A DNA stretch of 64,000 bases from CAWEYO01 sp963813315 (GTDB lineage: Bacteria; Pseudomonadota; Alphaproteobacteria; Rhizobiales; Rhizobiaceae): NCBI GenBank assembly GCA_963813315.1, contig CAWEYO010000021.1, forward strand, positions 1 to 64,000, in the 5' to 3' direction. A program made the position numbers and the translations under genes. Of this stretch, positions 1-9,954 are shown one piece after another. The notes beneath the pieces were generated by a model that was given only the letters and a program-made list of their open reading frames with translations, ran no database searches and had not been told where the DNA came from. Every line of letters starts with the position of its first letter. The stretch's first letter is position 1.

Positions 1-27
1 GGCAGGAGGGGCAGATACGGATTCACG

Positions 28-696
28 ATGCCGGGGCGCGTCGGCGCCAGGAATCTGCGTGAGCTCCGCGGAGCGTTGCCGCCGACAATATTTTTCTTCG
101 TCGGTTTCAACTTCATCATTCTGACGACGAACCTCCTAGTCGCAGACTATGCCGTCGCCGTTAGTAATTTCATGCTCGCCACCGTGGCGGCGCTTGTCGT
201 CGGCAAGGCCGTAATCACCGCGAACGCGATGCCCTTCCTCAAGCTCTTCGACCGGGCCCCGCTCATCCAACCGATCTTGTTCAAGACGGCGATCTATTGG
301 ATTGCGACATTCATTGCGCGCCTGGCAGAGCGCTTCGTGCATTTCTCGGTCATTGAAGGGAACCGGCCGGTCGACTTCGCGGCTTATCTGATCTCCGACT
401 TCTCGTGGGAGCGCTTCAGCGCCATTTCCCTCTGGATACTCATCCTGTTCCTGATCTATGTGACGGCGTCGGAATTCAGCCAGCTCTTAGGCCCGGCGGA
501 AATGCGGCGGCTGCTGTTCGCCTATAGGCCATCCGAGCTGCAATTGAACAAGCGCCAGCGCGCTCGCGAGCTAATGCGCTTGAACCGGCTCTCGGACGAA
601 CATGAGGTCGGTGAGTTTCGCGATCCGGATAGCGCTGCGCACCACCAGCTCGTTGAAATCGTTGAGCGTCTCGCGCGTGCGCCGAGACAGGGTTGA
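28..696 (+). CDS. Integral membrane protein of unknown function
   Basis: A 222-residue protein I do not recognise. The first half has about three hydrophobic stretches (near residues 18-60 and 85-100) and another strong one sits near residues 135-150 (SLWILILFLIYV), so it is probably a multi-pass inner-membrane protein. The last 70 residues are charged and arginine-rich and should be cytoplasmic. It lies alone, pointing toward the convergent LssY_C loci. The ATG at 28 is the first in-frame start visible, but the gene begins only 27 bases into the window, so a longer start upstream cannot be excluded. Confidence 0.7.
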   Translation: MPGRVGARNLRELRGALPPTIFFFVGFNFIILTTNLLVADYAVAVSNFMLATVAALVVGKAVITANAMPFLKLFDRAPLIQPILFKTAIYWIATFIARLAERFVHFSVIEGNRPVDFAAYLISDFSWERFSAISLWILILFLIYVTASEFSQLLGPAEMRRLLFAYRPSELQLNKRQRARELMRLNRLSDEHEVGEFRDPDSAAHHQLVEIVERLARAPRQG

Positions 697-1015
697 GCGG
701 GTCAGCTTCGGGTGAGACTGATAAGGGCGACCAAAGCGCTCTGACGTTCCGTTTATCGCCTGTAACTGAAGGTTCGGTGACCTTCCCTGATGGGCCAACA
801 CGTCGAGGGTTCATCACACTGGCAGAGGAACCACTTATCCGACCTTGACGCGATCCATGGCCACAAAATGTGCTGAACTTCTTCACGTTTTGTTGTGCCC
901 GTTGGAGGACGGCAGATTGAGCACCAGGCCTTCCCGTCGCGGAAGGGTCAGGGCACGTCATCCCCACGCGGCTGCGGGCCTATCCAGAGCATATCTCTCG
1001 ACCGCATAGCGCCCG
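697..1015. other. Intergenic stretch between convergent genes, nothing recognised
   Basis: About 320 bases between the membrane protein and the 3' end of the second LssY_C gene. Only short overlapping frames of low-quality composition occur on both strands. I see no clear terminator hairpin or RNA gene. Confidence 0.4.
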
Positions 1016-2304
1016 CTACAGCGCGACATCAAGTCCCTCGTTGCGTGCGGGGGAGTCAGGCGCTTCGAGATACGGCGCCCAATCGAGAAGCTCCACGTCT
1101 GAAAGGCTGAGCGGCCGGGTGGCAAGGAACAGGGCCGCGCGCAAGCCATCGGTGTAGTATCGAGCGCCACCGAGGCTCGTTCGAGGCTGTGTCGGGGGCG
1201 CCGGGCCGACGCCGGTGGCGAACCCGAGCTTATCCAGACCGCCCGAATACATCATGTCCTGAACCAGGAGATTTCTCGCCTCGTCCACGTCCTCATGCAA
1301 GACGATTTCCTTCGCGCCGCGAGGCACGAAACGCCCGCCCACCGGCCGTCCGACCTGCACGACGAAGACGGGGCGGCCTTCGAAGCGAACGGGGGCGAGC
1401 CACAGGCGCAGCCAGGTCGAGGGCGCACCCGCTTGCGCCTGCTTTCGCAACACGACGTCGGGTCCGCGGCCGAAGAGATGCTGGGGGGCGTCCACGGCTT
1501 GAGAGTCGCGGCGGTAGCTGCGGCGCACGAGCGCTGCTGCGATGTCGGGCAACTCGCCCACGAATATGGCGTTGAGGGGATCGCCGCTGGCGGTGCCGTG
1601 CGCATCGCTTGCGCAGCAGGGCAACCGCTCCAGCGCCGCGCGCAGCGCGGCGAGGTCCTTGTAGTCGGTGATGCCGGCATCCGGGTAACTGAAGGAGATC
1701 GACCCAGAATGCGGATCTGCTGTGTCGTCCGGGACGCGCAGGAAAAGCGAGAAGGGTATCAAGCCCTTCCTCTGAAGCAGATCGATATTGAGCAGTCTCG
1801 TGAGGCGCTCCGGGTTAATGAAAAGCACGCCCGCGCGCGTTTCGCCCGGAAGGATGGGAAATTCTTGAATGCGAGTCTGTCGAAGCGGTCGTCGATGCGT
1901 GCGTTCGCTTGCCGCGCGAGCGGCGTGTGCACGGACCACGCGACTTCGAGCGGCGAGAAGTAGTCGGGGTCCGATCCGGGCCGCAGCAGCCACAAGGGCT
2001 CGGGTGTCTGGTTCTGGAGTTCGATCCATACCGACTGCACGCCGGTCTTGTTGACGTCGGCGCCGAACATGCGCCGGTTGTCCTCGGCGCTCAACACCGC
2101 CGCCGTCACGCTCGCGCCTTGCCTTGAGGCAGTCACGGCGCGTCCGCGCAACTCTGCGTCGTTGAAGGTGGCGGGAGCCTGCTGTGTCGCACAGCCAGCG
2201 ACAACAAGGAAAAGGCTCGCTGCATACAGTGCGTTTGCGAGCAGACGCAGCCGCCCACGCAAGACCGAGCGGCTCGCCTTTAGCCATGAGGGAAACGGAC
2301 TCAT
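1016..2304 (-). pseudogene. LssY_C-domain lipoprotein, second paralogue, frameshifted
   Basis: The N-terminal part, read from the ATG at 2304, has a lipoprotein signal with lipobox (VVAGC). At about 1850-1862 the reading frame must move by one base: upstream the frame reads DRFDRLAFKN, downstream the matching sequence PILPGETRAGVLFIN is in another frame and stays open to the stop at 1016. The neighbouring paralogue shows the same order without a break here (RFRELAFRNPVLPG). The C-terminal half is an LssY_C domain (DPLNAIFVGEL, a FGRGPDVVL segment, LRLWLAPVRFEG). Expected product about 430 residues, exported and lipid-anchored; function unknown in the family. Whether the shift is a mutation or a sequencing error cannot be decided here. 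The ATG at 2361 is an alternative start. Confidence 0.75.
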
Positions 2305-2324
2305 CGATCGTCGCCCGGTCGCTT

Positions 2325-3017
2325 TCACCGTCTGTATTCCGTGCTGCGCGCGACCTCCCACGGGAAGAACTCGACGGCATCCAGCGAGGTCGGCTGGCGG
2401 TCGAACACGAGGACAACGCGAAGGCCGTCGGTGTAGTAGGGGTCGGTCGTGAGGTTGCCGCGCGGGTCGCTCTTGGGGGCGGCTCCGACTCCCTTCACGT
2501 ATCCGATCTTTGCAAGGTTCTGCGAGTAGGCCATGTCCTGCGCCAACGCGCTGCGTGCCTCGTCGACGTCGGGATCGATCTTGTGGGTCGTGAGCGTCGG
2601 CGAGTGAATGGTCAGGCGACTGCCGATGTCACGGCTGATCTGCCCCACCCACACCTGCTTGCCGTGGTAGCGAATCGGGCTCAGCCAGAGCCGCAGGTGG
2701 TTGCGCTGGTGGATGTTGTCGCGTGCCTTTTGCAACGCCAGGTCCTGGGCCCGGCCAAACATGTAGAGGTCGCTCACCGGTGCGTACGCGTAGCGCTCGC
2801 CGGCGAGAGCGGATGTCACCATCTTGTTGATGGACCCTGACCACTTCTGCTCGGTTGGGCGCCAGCCGCGACGCGCGAACGCAGGGAAGGCGTCGTCGAG
2901 GCCGCCCACCACCACCAGATTGAGCGGATCGCCGTTCTTCGAGCCATCCTTGTTGGTCACGCAGCAAGGCAGCGCCTCGAGCGCCGTGCGAAAGGCGGCG
3001 TCATCGGTGTAGTTCAC
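2325..3017 (-). CDS. LssY_C-domain protein, C-terminal half of a split paralogue
   Basis: A 230-residue reading frame that is almost entirely an LssY_C domain: DPLNLVVVGG near residue 31, GWRPTEQKW near 51, YAPVSDLYMFGRAQDLAL near 78-95, LRLWLSPIRYHGKQVWVG near 107-124, then a DPDVDEAR segment. It starts at GTG 3017 with GGGGAG a few bases upstream and overlaps the preceding lipoprotein frame by 17 bases, so coupled translation is possible. In the downstream paralogue the same two halves lie in one frame, so this may equally be one gene broken by a frameshift. No signal peptide of its own, which favours the broken-gene view. Cellular role of LssY_C proteins is not established. Confidence 0.7.
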   Translation of the reverse strand: MNYTDDAAFRTALEALPCCVTNKDGSKNGDPLNLVVVGGLDDAFPAFARRGWRPTEQKWSGSINKMVTSALAGERYAYAPVSDLYMFGRAQDLALQKARDNIHQRNHLRLWLSPIRYHGKQVWVGQISRDIGSRLTIHSPTLTTHKIDPDVDEARSALAQDMAYSQNLAKIGYVKGVGAAPKSDPRGNLTTDPYYTDGLRVVLVFDRQPTSLDAVEFFPWEVARSTEYRR

Positions 3018-3597
3018 GGATCTCCCCGGGAGGGTAGATATCCCGCCTGAAGACTTCGCTCACACGGTAGTCGGAGCGAAAGCCGGGCACGATGGAGAGG
3101 ATCGAGAAGGTTCTTGCCCGCCCGTCCGAGACCAGGTCGATCTGCACGAGCTTGAAACCCTCGTCGAGGTTCGTCAGCACGAACCCCGAAGTTGTGGCGC
3201 CGGGAAGGACAGGGTTGCGGAAGGCCAGCTCGCGAAAGCGCCGGTCGAACGCCACTTTCTGGTCCGGCGATGCGCCCGATGCAACCGTTTCGGACGCTTC
3301 GGAAGCGGGAAAGAAATTCGGATCGAGTCCCGGCGACAACAGATAGTAGGCGCGGTCTTCGCGGTTCTCGACTTCGATCCAGACGGGCTGGATCGATCGC
3401 GTTGCAAGCGGCACGCCATACACGGTGGCGCTCTCGTCGGCCGACAGCACTGCGGTCGATACCCGCACGCCACCCTCCGTGCGCGTCGCGGCCCGGCTCT
3501 TGTAGTCGAGACTCGTTGCCGGCGGCGTCGAGGTGCAGTCGGCAAGCACAAGGGCGGCGACAACGGCTCCCAGGACTTGACCGACGATGCGGCTCAT
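3001..3597 (-). CDS. Lipoprotein, N-terminal half of split LssY_C paralogue
   Basis: A 198-residue protein with a hydrophobic signal and lipobox (LVLADC near residue 21), so exported and lipid-modified. The body (VRVSTAVLSADES, QPVWIEVENRE, PGLDPNFFP, RFRELAFRNPVLPG) aligns by eye with the N-terminal part of the paralogue at 1016-2304. It ends 17 bases inside the next frame, which carries the LssY_C domain. The ATG at 3597 is chosen because it sits just before the signal peptide; the frame stays open upstream but the added sequence is arginine- and cysteine-rich and not gene-like. Confidence 0.7.
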   Translation of the reverse strand: MSRIVGQVLGAVVAALVLADCTSTPPATSLDYKSRAATRTEGGVRVSTAVLSADESATVYGVPLATRSIQPVWIEVENREDRAYYLLSPGLDPNFFPASEASETVASGASPDQKVAFDRRFRELAFRNPVLPGATTSGFVLTNLDEGFKLVQIDLVSDGRARTFSILSIVPGFRSDYRVSEVFRRDIYPPGEIRELHR

Positions 3598-4072
3598 CTC
3601 GTTGCACGTTGCGTCCGCAGTCGAACGGCCAGTCCGCGGGCGGGTGCGCGCATTAGCGCCTTCTCCTCCTCCGCAAGTTACCCTTGGCAGCCTGCGGCCC
3701 AGCACCCCCCGTGCCCAGAGGCAATCTTGTCGTGAACCAGCCGAAACCAAAAGCGCAGATCGTCCGCCGCGAGAGCGGCCTTCGCGGAAATGGGGCGGAG
3801 TGTTGCCGCAGAGAGACAGTGTGGTGTTCGCGCCGCGCTGGCCAACATCGGGCTCATCTTGAGCCCGATCTTGCCGTCGACGGGCAAGCGAGATCTTCTG
3901 GCGGTAGTGTGGGCACAGGCATCGGTGCGGGCGTGACGGCAATGGACGAACGACCGCATTCCCACCACTTCGGGACGTCCGGTCGCGCCAGGCGATGATG
4001 CCGCAAAACGACGACCCAAAACACAATCTGAGCCACGAAACAGCCTCTCTGAGGCTGATCTGAAAATCGGCG
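3598..4072. other. Intergenic region upstream of the LssY_C operon
   Basis: About 475 bases between the start of the LssY_C pair and the 3' end of the MscS gene. Open frames exist on both strands but none has recognisable domains, a good ribosome site or convincing composition. It presumably holds the promoter of the LssY_C genes and the end of the channel transcript. Confidence 0.4.
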
Positions 4073-6236
4073 TTAGGCCTCCCCCGAGACGCTTTGCGCC
4101 GCCTTCAGGCGGGCATAGGCGGTTGCGGAGGCCGCGGATGCGGCTGCCGCCGCCTTCTCGTCACCGCCCACTTGAACCGTCGGGTGGGCAAATTCGATCC
4201 CGTTCGCAACGAACGCATCCCGGATCATCGTGTAGGCCCGCCGCCTGACGATGGATTGCTGTCCGGGCTTCGTCATGAAGGCAAAACTCAATTCCATGCC
4301 GAAGTCGCCGAACTGCTCCACGCCCTTCATCTTCACAGTCTCGATGATATGCGGCGCCAGTTCCGGATCTTGCAGCAATTCCGCGCCGATCCCCTTCAGC
4401 AGCTTCTTGACTTTCTTGACGTCCGTTTCGAAAGGAACGCGGATCATGAACTTGTCGATCACCCAGTCGCGGCTCATGTTCTGGACTGCACCCAGCGAAC
4501 CGAAGGGAACAGTGAACACCGGGCCGCGGTGATGACGGAGTTTCACCGATCGCAGGCTGAAGGACTCGACGGTGCCCTTGTAGCTGCCGCTCTGGATGTA
4601 TTCGCCGACCCTGAAGGCATCGTCCAGCATGTAGAAGACGCCGCTGATCACGTCCTTGACGAGGGTCTGCGAGCCGAAGCCGATCGCGACACCAAAAATG
4701 CCTGCGCCTGCAATCAACGGCCCAATTTCGACGCCGAGCCCGGACAGCACCATGAGAACGGCGACCGTGGCCAAAAACACCGCGAGGATGTTCCGGAAAA
4801 TGGGCAGCAACGTGCGTAACCGACCCCGGCGCGCCGCCTCCGTCGGGCTAACCGTATCGTCATGCGCAGACATCGCCAGCTTCCGGTCGATAGATACTTT
4901 TGCCAGATGCCAAATCAAATCGGCAATCAAAAGGATGATAACCCCATGCAGCACGCCGCGCGATATCCGGTTAACCACCGTTTCGTCCGCGGCCAGGACG
5001 GCCGGGCTCATGCGCAAGACAAGGGCCAGCCAGGCGACAGCAAGTGCGATGACCAGTGCTCGGACGCTGCGAACGATAATCACTGTCCGGATCGTGCTCG
5101 GCGAGTCGGGATTTTCCATCCGGCGAGCGAGCGCCTCCGCTGCGCCACTGGCGCCGCGCAGTACCTTGGGCAGCAACAGTGCATAGATTCCAAGCCAGAG
5201 CAGGCCGGTGAAGCCAACGACCCACAGCCCCCAAAGGAGAACCAGATAGGCGGTGAGCAACCAGTCTTTTATGTTGAGTCGTTCGGCTACCGCCACGCGA
5301 TGCGGACGCCGCCAGAGCGCCTCGATCGCGAGCAAGAGAAGCCCGAGCCCGAGCAAATAGGCGATCAGGTGGGCGTCATCGGTCGGAAATCCCAATACCG
5401 GCAGCAGGCTGACGGTCGCCCAGCCGGCCATGAAGTAACCGGCGAAAACAACCACCCGCCGATACCAGAAATCTGCTTCGATATCACTCGCGGGGATCAG
5501 CCTTAGCGGCGCTTTCTCGCCCTCCGGCGTGGCAACGCCGCTTGGAGACAGGAGCAGCCTTGCAACCGCCATCACCGCCCGCACGGCAATGAAGGCGACC
5601 AGGTATCTCAGGATGACTTCGCGCAGCAGAGCGGGCCACTCGAACGCCAGGAAGATCCCGGCGCTGACAAGGAAAAAGACCACGAACGGCGCCGTCTCGG
5701 AAATGAGGTGAACAATAAGGCCGTGGTGGTTCGCCGCGCTCGCCCGGAATGGCGGCATGCCTGGCGCCGCTCCGTCTTAGGCCTACCAACGCCCGCTTGA
5801 ACAGCCATTCAGCTCCGAAACCAATCGCCAGCAAGGCCGCGAACAATGCAAAAATGGTAACAAAGCCGCGACTGTTAATGTCAGCCTTCACAACCGCGAC
5901 GGCGTTTGCCGCGTCGACCGGGATGCGAGGAAAAGCCTTTCGCATCGCGATCAGGCGATTTCGCACCAGGCTTTCCCAGCCGGAGATTTGCGTGGCAACT
6001 TCCGCTTCCGCCGCGCTTTCGGACGACGACGGCGACTTCGTGGCAAGCCACGCCCGAACGCTGGGATCATCGAGCAGCTTGATGAGTTCCTGCACCTTCT
6101 CGGGCGGAGGTGCTGCCGTAGACGGCTGCGCTGACTGTGCGCCCGCGGTTCCGCTCGTTGCGAGGAGGGTCGTGAATAACAGGAACAGCGTGGCAGCAGC
6201 TGCAAGAAACAGCGTTTTCAACGTGCAAGCCATCAT
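4073..6236 (-). pseudogene. MscS-family mechanosensitive channel, frameshifted
   Basis: Two overlapping frames together make one large MscS-type channel of about 720 residues. The N-terminal frame starts at ATG 6236 or 6233 behind GGAGG and has a signal peptide (ending around TAGAQSAQ), a periplasmic-like charged segment and the first transmembrane helix (FVTIFALFAALLAIGFGAEW). Around 5740-5775 the frame must shift by one; the downstream frame, open to 4073, has five to seven further helices and the MscS pore/beta domain (GAGIFGVAIGFGSQTLVKD, then the GSYKGTVESFSLRSVKLR segment). Such channels release solutes on osmotic downshock. The shift may be a mutation or an assembly error. Confidence 0.8.
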
Positions 6237-6252
6237 CAGTCCTCCGCGCATT

Positions 6253-6614
6253 TCACGCTCGACCCGGCACATATCTTATGGCATTCGAAATGGAGGGGCC
6301 ACAACAAGCGTCGCGTACCCTTTCGGGGGCGCGGACGTTCCAAGAAGCAAGTGCATCATGCTTTCCGAAAAAACGTCCGGGAAGTAGTCCGACATCGTTG
6401 GGGTCGACATCGATGCTCAGGTTGCCGGTTGAAATGAGGCGATCCCATCAAGGAGTTCGGCGAAGGCCCGGTTTCCGGACTCAAGTCTCAGCCGGGCAGC
6501 GTGAGCATCCGGCGGCAGCGGCCGATGCACGGCATCGAAAGCGAACCGGTATGTCACTTCAGCCAATCTGGTAGGATCTTCGGTCAAAGAGCCTTCGGTC
6601 CGCTTTCTTGCCAT
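6253..6614 (-). pseudogene. Carbonic-anhydrase-like N-terminal fragment, frameshifted
   Basis: A short frame from ATG 6614 runs to a stop at 6417 and ends RLRLESGNRAFAELLDGIA. Moving back one base at that stop, the next frame reads IDVDPNDVGLLPG and then loses resemblance before a stop at 6253. The order 'GN..FA.LL...' followed by 'VDP.DLGL' is what I recall from the N-terminal extension of some beta-type carbonic anhydrases, so I infer a decayed 5' fragment. None of the zinc ligands or the catalytic region is present, so no activity is expected. Identification is from memory of family motifs and is tentative; it could be an unrelated small protein. Confidence 0.35.
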
Positions 6615-6703
6615 ATAGAGGGGTCTCCTCCAGCCGGCCGCTCGCCCGCCAAGGATGATTGACCTTCTGATAAACCGCGTCAATCGGCTGACGGCGGATG
6701 GCC

Positions 6704-8047
6704 TCAATCCGGTTTTAGAAACCCGGTTCTTCCGCCTTCCGGCCAGACATCGAAATCGTTCAAGTGGCTGAAAGCCCTGACGATCCTCCGAGCCCCTGCG
6801 AGATCGGGAACGCGCGCAAGCGCCAAATCTTCCGGGAAGGCATGGAGCTTCTCGATCGTACGATCGAGAAGGTCCAGCTCGGCGTACAAGGCGGGGCGAC
6901 GATCTTCCGGCAGCGTCGCCACAAGAGTCTGGATCATCGCACGCAGGCGTCGCGCGATCTGAAAGTTCTCTGCACCATAGAGCCGTATTTCGCTGAAAGA
7001 CACCTGCACGAAATCCTGCCAGTTCGGTGTATTAAACACCACTCGCAGATTACCGGACGTGTCCTCTATCCTTTCATCCTGAAGATGACGCTCGCCGACC
7101 ATGCTTAGCAAGCGCTGAAGCTGATCAATGGCGAGAACGGCGGTTGTCGGATCGTTAATTGCTTTCGATAGCGCCTTGATCGCGATGTCGACGATAATTC
7201 GAAAAGCAAACGTTGAATCCTGCTCGATGGTGCGCTCGGGCCCGAATGCGACAGATCCCCTCAGAAGGCGGTCATCGATAGAGCTGGCGTTTCCATACAA
7301 CCGGAACACCACTTCACCCGAGGCAACGAAGTCGCCCACCCGGGGCACCAATTCGATAATGCCGTTCGCTTTCTGTGCCTCCGCGACCAGAGCCTTCAGA
7401 TTCACTGCGAGTAAAATCGCGGACTTGCCGTGATGTCGAACAATCCGGTCTGGTGACGGAAGCCTCTGGCGTGGTCCTGTAGCGACGCCCACGTCTTCGT
7501 GCAGCTGGGGGTAGACGCTATCGATAACAGCGCTCCCCTGTTCTCCGACGCGCCAGATGATGCTGACCGGACGCAGCAGCCGCGCGGCGTAATCGATCAG
7601 ATAGAGGAAGGCTGCGATGGAGCAAAAACCAAGCAGAGCTGCGATGAATCCGATGCCAGGGGGAACCTTTGTCTCCAACCTGGCCAATACCCCTGTCGCA
7701 AAGAGAAGCGTGAAGGTGAAGAGACCGACCGTGAAGCGTATGGTGTTGTCGCGCAGCAAGGTAGTCGCGATGATCCGCGGCGTCAGTTGCCCGCCTGCGA
7801 CCTGAATGGCCACGAGCAGGGAGCCGAAGGTGAAGACGATAAATGTCAGCATCAGCGTGATGATCGTCTCGAGGATGCTCTGGGTTCCCGATACACCCCA
7901 AGCGCCGCCAGGGGGCTGCCAGGCGGTGCGGTCGATCGCGTACACCATACGTATGACCACGGCGTAGAGGAGGAGAGAGATAAACGGAACGATCCATAGC
8001 GACGACCTGATGTAGCTTCTCAGCGCATAAACCCGGCTCCAGAGCAT
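6704..8047 (-). CDS. DUF2254 membrane protein
   Basis: A 447-residue intact protein of the DUF2254 family. The N-terminal third has four hydrophobic helices (near residues 17-35, 60-85, 103-120 and 130-152) with the conserved run TFGSLLVAIQVAGGQLTPRI between them; the C-terminal two thirds are soluble and probably cytoplasmic, including DPTTAVLAIDQL. The family has no established function; it is a predicted inner-membrane protein. The ATG at 8047 fits the start of the first helix and has AAGGA about ten bases upstream. It reads in the same direction as the carbonic-anhydrase fragment and the channel gene. Confidence 0.8.
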   Translation of the reverse strand: MLWSRVYALRSYIRSSLWIVPFISLLLYAVVIRMVYAIDRTAWQPPGGAWGVSGTQSILETIITLMLTFIVFTFGSLLVAIQVAGGQLTPRIIATTLLRDNTIRFTVGLFTFTLLFATGVLARLETKVPPGIGFIAALLGFCSIAAFLYLIDYAARLLRPVSIIWRVGEQGSAVIDSVYPQLHEDVGVATGPRQRLPSPDRIVRHHGKSAILLAVNLKALVAEAQKANGIIELVPRVGDFVASGEVVFRLYGNASSIDDRLLRGSVAFGPERTIEQDSTFAFRIIVDIAIKALSKAINDPTTAVLAIDQLQRLLSMVGERHLQDERIEDTSGNLRVVFNTPNWQDFVQVSFSEIRLYGAENFQIARRLRAMIQTLVATLPEDRRPALYAELDLLDRTIEKLHAFPEDLALARVPDLAGARRIVRAFSHLNDFDVWPEGGRTGFLKPD

Positions 8048-8292
8048 TTCGGTTTTTCCTTTTGTCCTGCACCTGCACAGCCTAGTGGACAGAATCTAAC
8101 GTTTGGTACCCACGTTTGACGGCGGCAATGATGCGGTCTGTGCGGCCCTGTGTTGCCTAGCTACCGACTGAAAAGAAACCTTGGCTTCGAGATCAGCATG
8201 AAGTCGTTGCCGCCGTTTGTAACGAGCGCGGCAGGAACAGGGACGGAGCGGGCCAAGCGCTGGCGCGTAAGTTTGGATGTGCGCTTTCGACC

Positions 8293-9513
8293 GGTGGGTT
8301 CAACCGATCGTCGCAACACCTTTAATCTGAGAGGATGAGGAGGTGTCGGATGGTGACGTCACGGGTCTGGTTTACATCAGCGCAGAAGGCCGAGCTTTGG
8401 GGGCGATGGAAGCAAGGCCAAAGCATTTCGTCGATCTCGCGGGCCTTGGACCGCAGGAACAAGACCGGCGTCCAGCGGATCGTATCCTTGCACGGCGGCA
8501 TTGCTCCGTCAGCAAGGCGTAGAGCGGTCTCGGCGCTTGGACTGGCGGAGCGCGAAGAGATCTCTCGGGGGATCGCTGCGGGTCTTGCAATACGCGCCAT
8601 TGCACGAAGTCTTGGGCGCGCGCCATCGACAGTATGTCGCGAGATCACGCGCAATGGTGGCACGCAAACCTACCGTGCAGCTCGGGCTGACAAGCAGGCT
8701 TGGGAGCGCGCGCTGCGCCCGAAGCAGTGTCGCCTGGCATGCTCTGGACGGTTACGATGGCGGGTCGCGCAAAAGTTGGCGCTACAGTGGTCGCCGGAGC
8801 AGATAGCGGGCTGGCTAAGGCGAGAGTACCCGAGCGATCGAAGCATGCGGATATCTCATGAAGCGATCTATCGCAGTCTATTCATCCAGTCGCGAGGGGT
8901 GCTCAAGAAGGAACTGACAGCGCATCTGCGCACCAAACGGCAGATGCGTCTCGCCAAAGGTGCACAAAGCCGAACGGGGCAAGGACAAATACTCGATATG
9001 GTCTCCATCCGCGAGCGGCCCGCTGAGGCTGAGGATCGGGCCATCCCAGGCCATTGGGAGGGTGATTTGCTCACCGGTGTGAACGACACGAACATCGCCA
9101 CCCTCGTCGAGCGACACAGCCGGTTCACGATGCTTGTGAAGTTGGCAAGAAGAGACTCGGCGACCGTCGTTGCGGCCCTCGCCAAGCAGATCGTCACATT
9201 GCCCGAAGAACTGCGGCGCTCGTTGACATGGGACCAGGGCAAGGAGATGGCCCGTCACAAGAGCTTCACCGTTGCAACCGATCTACAGGTCTACTTCTGC
9301 GACCCGCGCAGTCCCTGGCAGCGCGGCAGCAACGAAAATACCAACGGTCTGCTCAGGCAGTACTTCCCCAGAGCAACCAACCTCTCCCACGTCTCGCAGG
9401 CTCAACTCAACGCCGTCGCCCTGCGGCTCAATCAGCGTCCCCGAAAAATCCTGGACTTCGAAACGCCGGCAGATAGGCTACAGAAGGTGTTGCGATGACA
9501 AGTTGAACCCACC
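8293..9513 (+). mobile_element. IS30-family insertion sequence, complete
   Basis: A 1,221-bp element. Its ends are inverted repeats: the left starts GGTGGGTTCAAC and continues to TCGCAACACCTT (8293-8322), and the right end (9484-9513) is its reverse complement with about four mismatches in the middle. The trinucleotide ACC flanks both ends directly (8290-8292 and 9514-9516), matching the short target duplication made by IS30 elements. One uninterrupted transposase gene fills the interior, so the copy looks recent and potentially active. It sits beside the left part of the integrative island. Confidence 0.88.
8350..9498 (+). CDS. IS30-family transposase
   Basis: A 382-residue DDE transposase. 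The N-terminus has a helix-turn-helix (ISSISRALDR; then IRAIARSLGRAPSTVCREI near residues 85-105), followed by the DDE core: GHWEGDLLTG (first Asp), LTWDQGKEMARH (second Asp) and SPWQRGSNENTNGLLRQYFP (Glu). The final residues overlap the right inverted repeat, as is usual. I prefer ATG 8350 because GAGGAGG lies six bases upstream; an ATG at 8335 is also in frame but has no such site. All catalytic residues are present. Confidence 0.93.
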   Translation: MVTSRVWFTSAQKAELWGRWKQGQSISSISRALDRRNKTGVQRIVSLHGGIAPSARRRAVSALGLAEREEISRGIAAGLAIRAIARSLGRAPSTVCREITRNGGTQTYRAARADKQAWERALRPKQCRLACSGRLRWRVAQKLALQWSPEQIAGWLRREYPSDRSMRISHEAIYRSLFIQSRGVLKKELTAHLRTKRQMRLAKGAQSRTGQGQILDMVSIRERPAEAEDRAIPGHWEGDLLTGVNDTNIATLVERHSRFTMLVKLARRDSATVVAALAKQIVTLPEELRRSLTWDQGKEMARHKSFTVATDLQVYFCDPRSPWQRGSNENTNGLLRQYFPRATNLSHVSQAQLNAVALRLNQRPRKILDFETPADRLQKVLR

Positions 9514-9954
9514 ACCGCTTCTAAGACATTCAGCTGCGTCGCAGCCAATGACCGCGTTGGGTCACGACTTGCCGTAGAATGTCATTGGAATAGAAGGTAT
9601 GGAGTGCAGCATTCTTGCTGCGGGTTGGCGACAGCCTTCATTCACCGCGACGCCACCGCCGGCCCCGTACCTCCCGAGATGCTGGACTCAGCCATTAGGA
9701 TGGCTCTGACAGGCGACGACGGTGGACCCTCAGGATAGCCGCAGCCACACGGCGCGCACCGCGTGATCCACGCGATGCGTCGCGCGAGGCTGCACAGGCC
9801 TACAATCGTCTACCAGGCTTCATCGAGGGCACCGTACCGGTTTGGCGGCAAAAGCGGACGCCAGGAAAAAGATTGTCTGTGGGCAGTTGACACCTGCGGC
9901 AATTAATTGCAATGGAGCGGTCATCAACTCGGGGCCAGGAGGGCGTGACCGGAA
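9514..9954. other. Left part of the integrative island, no gene recognised
   Basis: About 440 bases between the IS30 element and the first island gene. No frame has supportable composition. It contains the first copy of the 14-bp near-palindrome (9898-9911). I looked here for a partial copy of the tRNA-Pro 3' end that would mark the far attachment site and did not find one. Confidence 0.4.
9898..9911. promoter_or_regulatory. Island near-palindrome, copy 1 (variant)
   Basis: GGCAATTAATTGCA, differing at two positions from the 14-bp sequence TGCAATCAATTGCA found three more times before island genes. It lies 44 bases before the ATG at 9955. An operator for an island-encoded regulator is the simplest reading. 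Confidence 0.5.

Noticed and set aside
1848..1862. Programmed -1 frameshift in the LssY_C gene
   Set aside because: AAGAATTTCCC is not a proper slippery heptamer and the intact paralogue has no such site; a lesion or error is simpler.
3678..4019. 113-codon minus-strand frame before the LssY_C operon
   Set aside because: Cysteine/arginine-rich, overlapped by other equally long frames, no domain or ribosome site.
8150..8338. 62-codon plus-strand frame before the IS30 transposase
   Set aside because: It crosses the IS boundary and its left inverted repeat, so it cannot be an original gene.
8048..9954. Far attachment site of the tRNA-Pro island
   Set aside because: I looked for a copy of the tRNA 3' end (TGGAGGGATTTGAAC and flanks) and found only a 10-base chance match (CTACCAGGCT near 9815).
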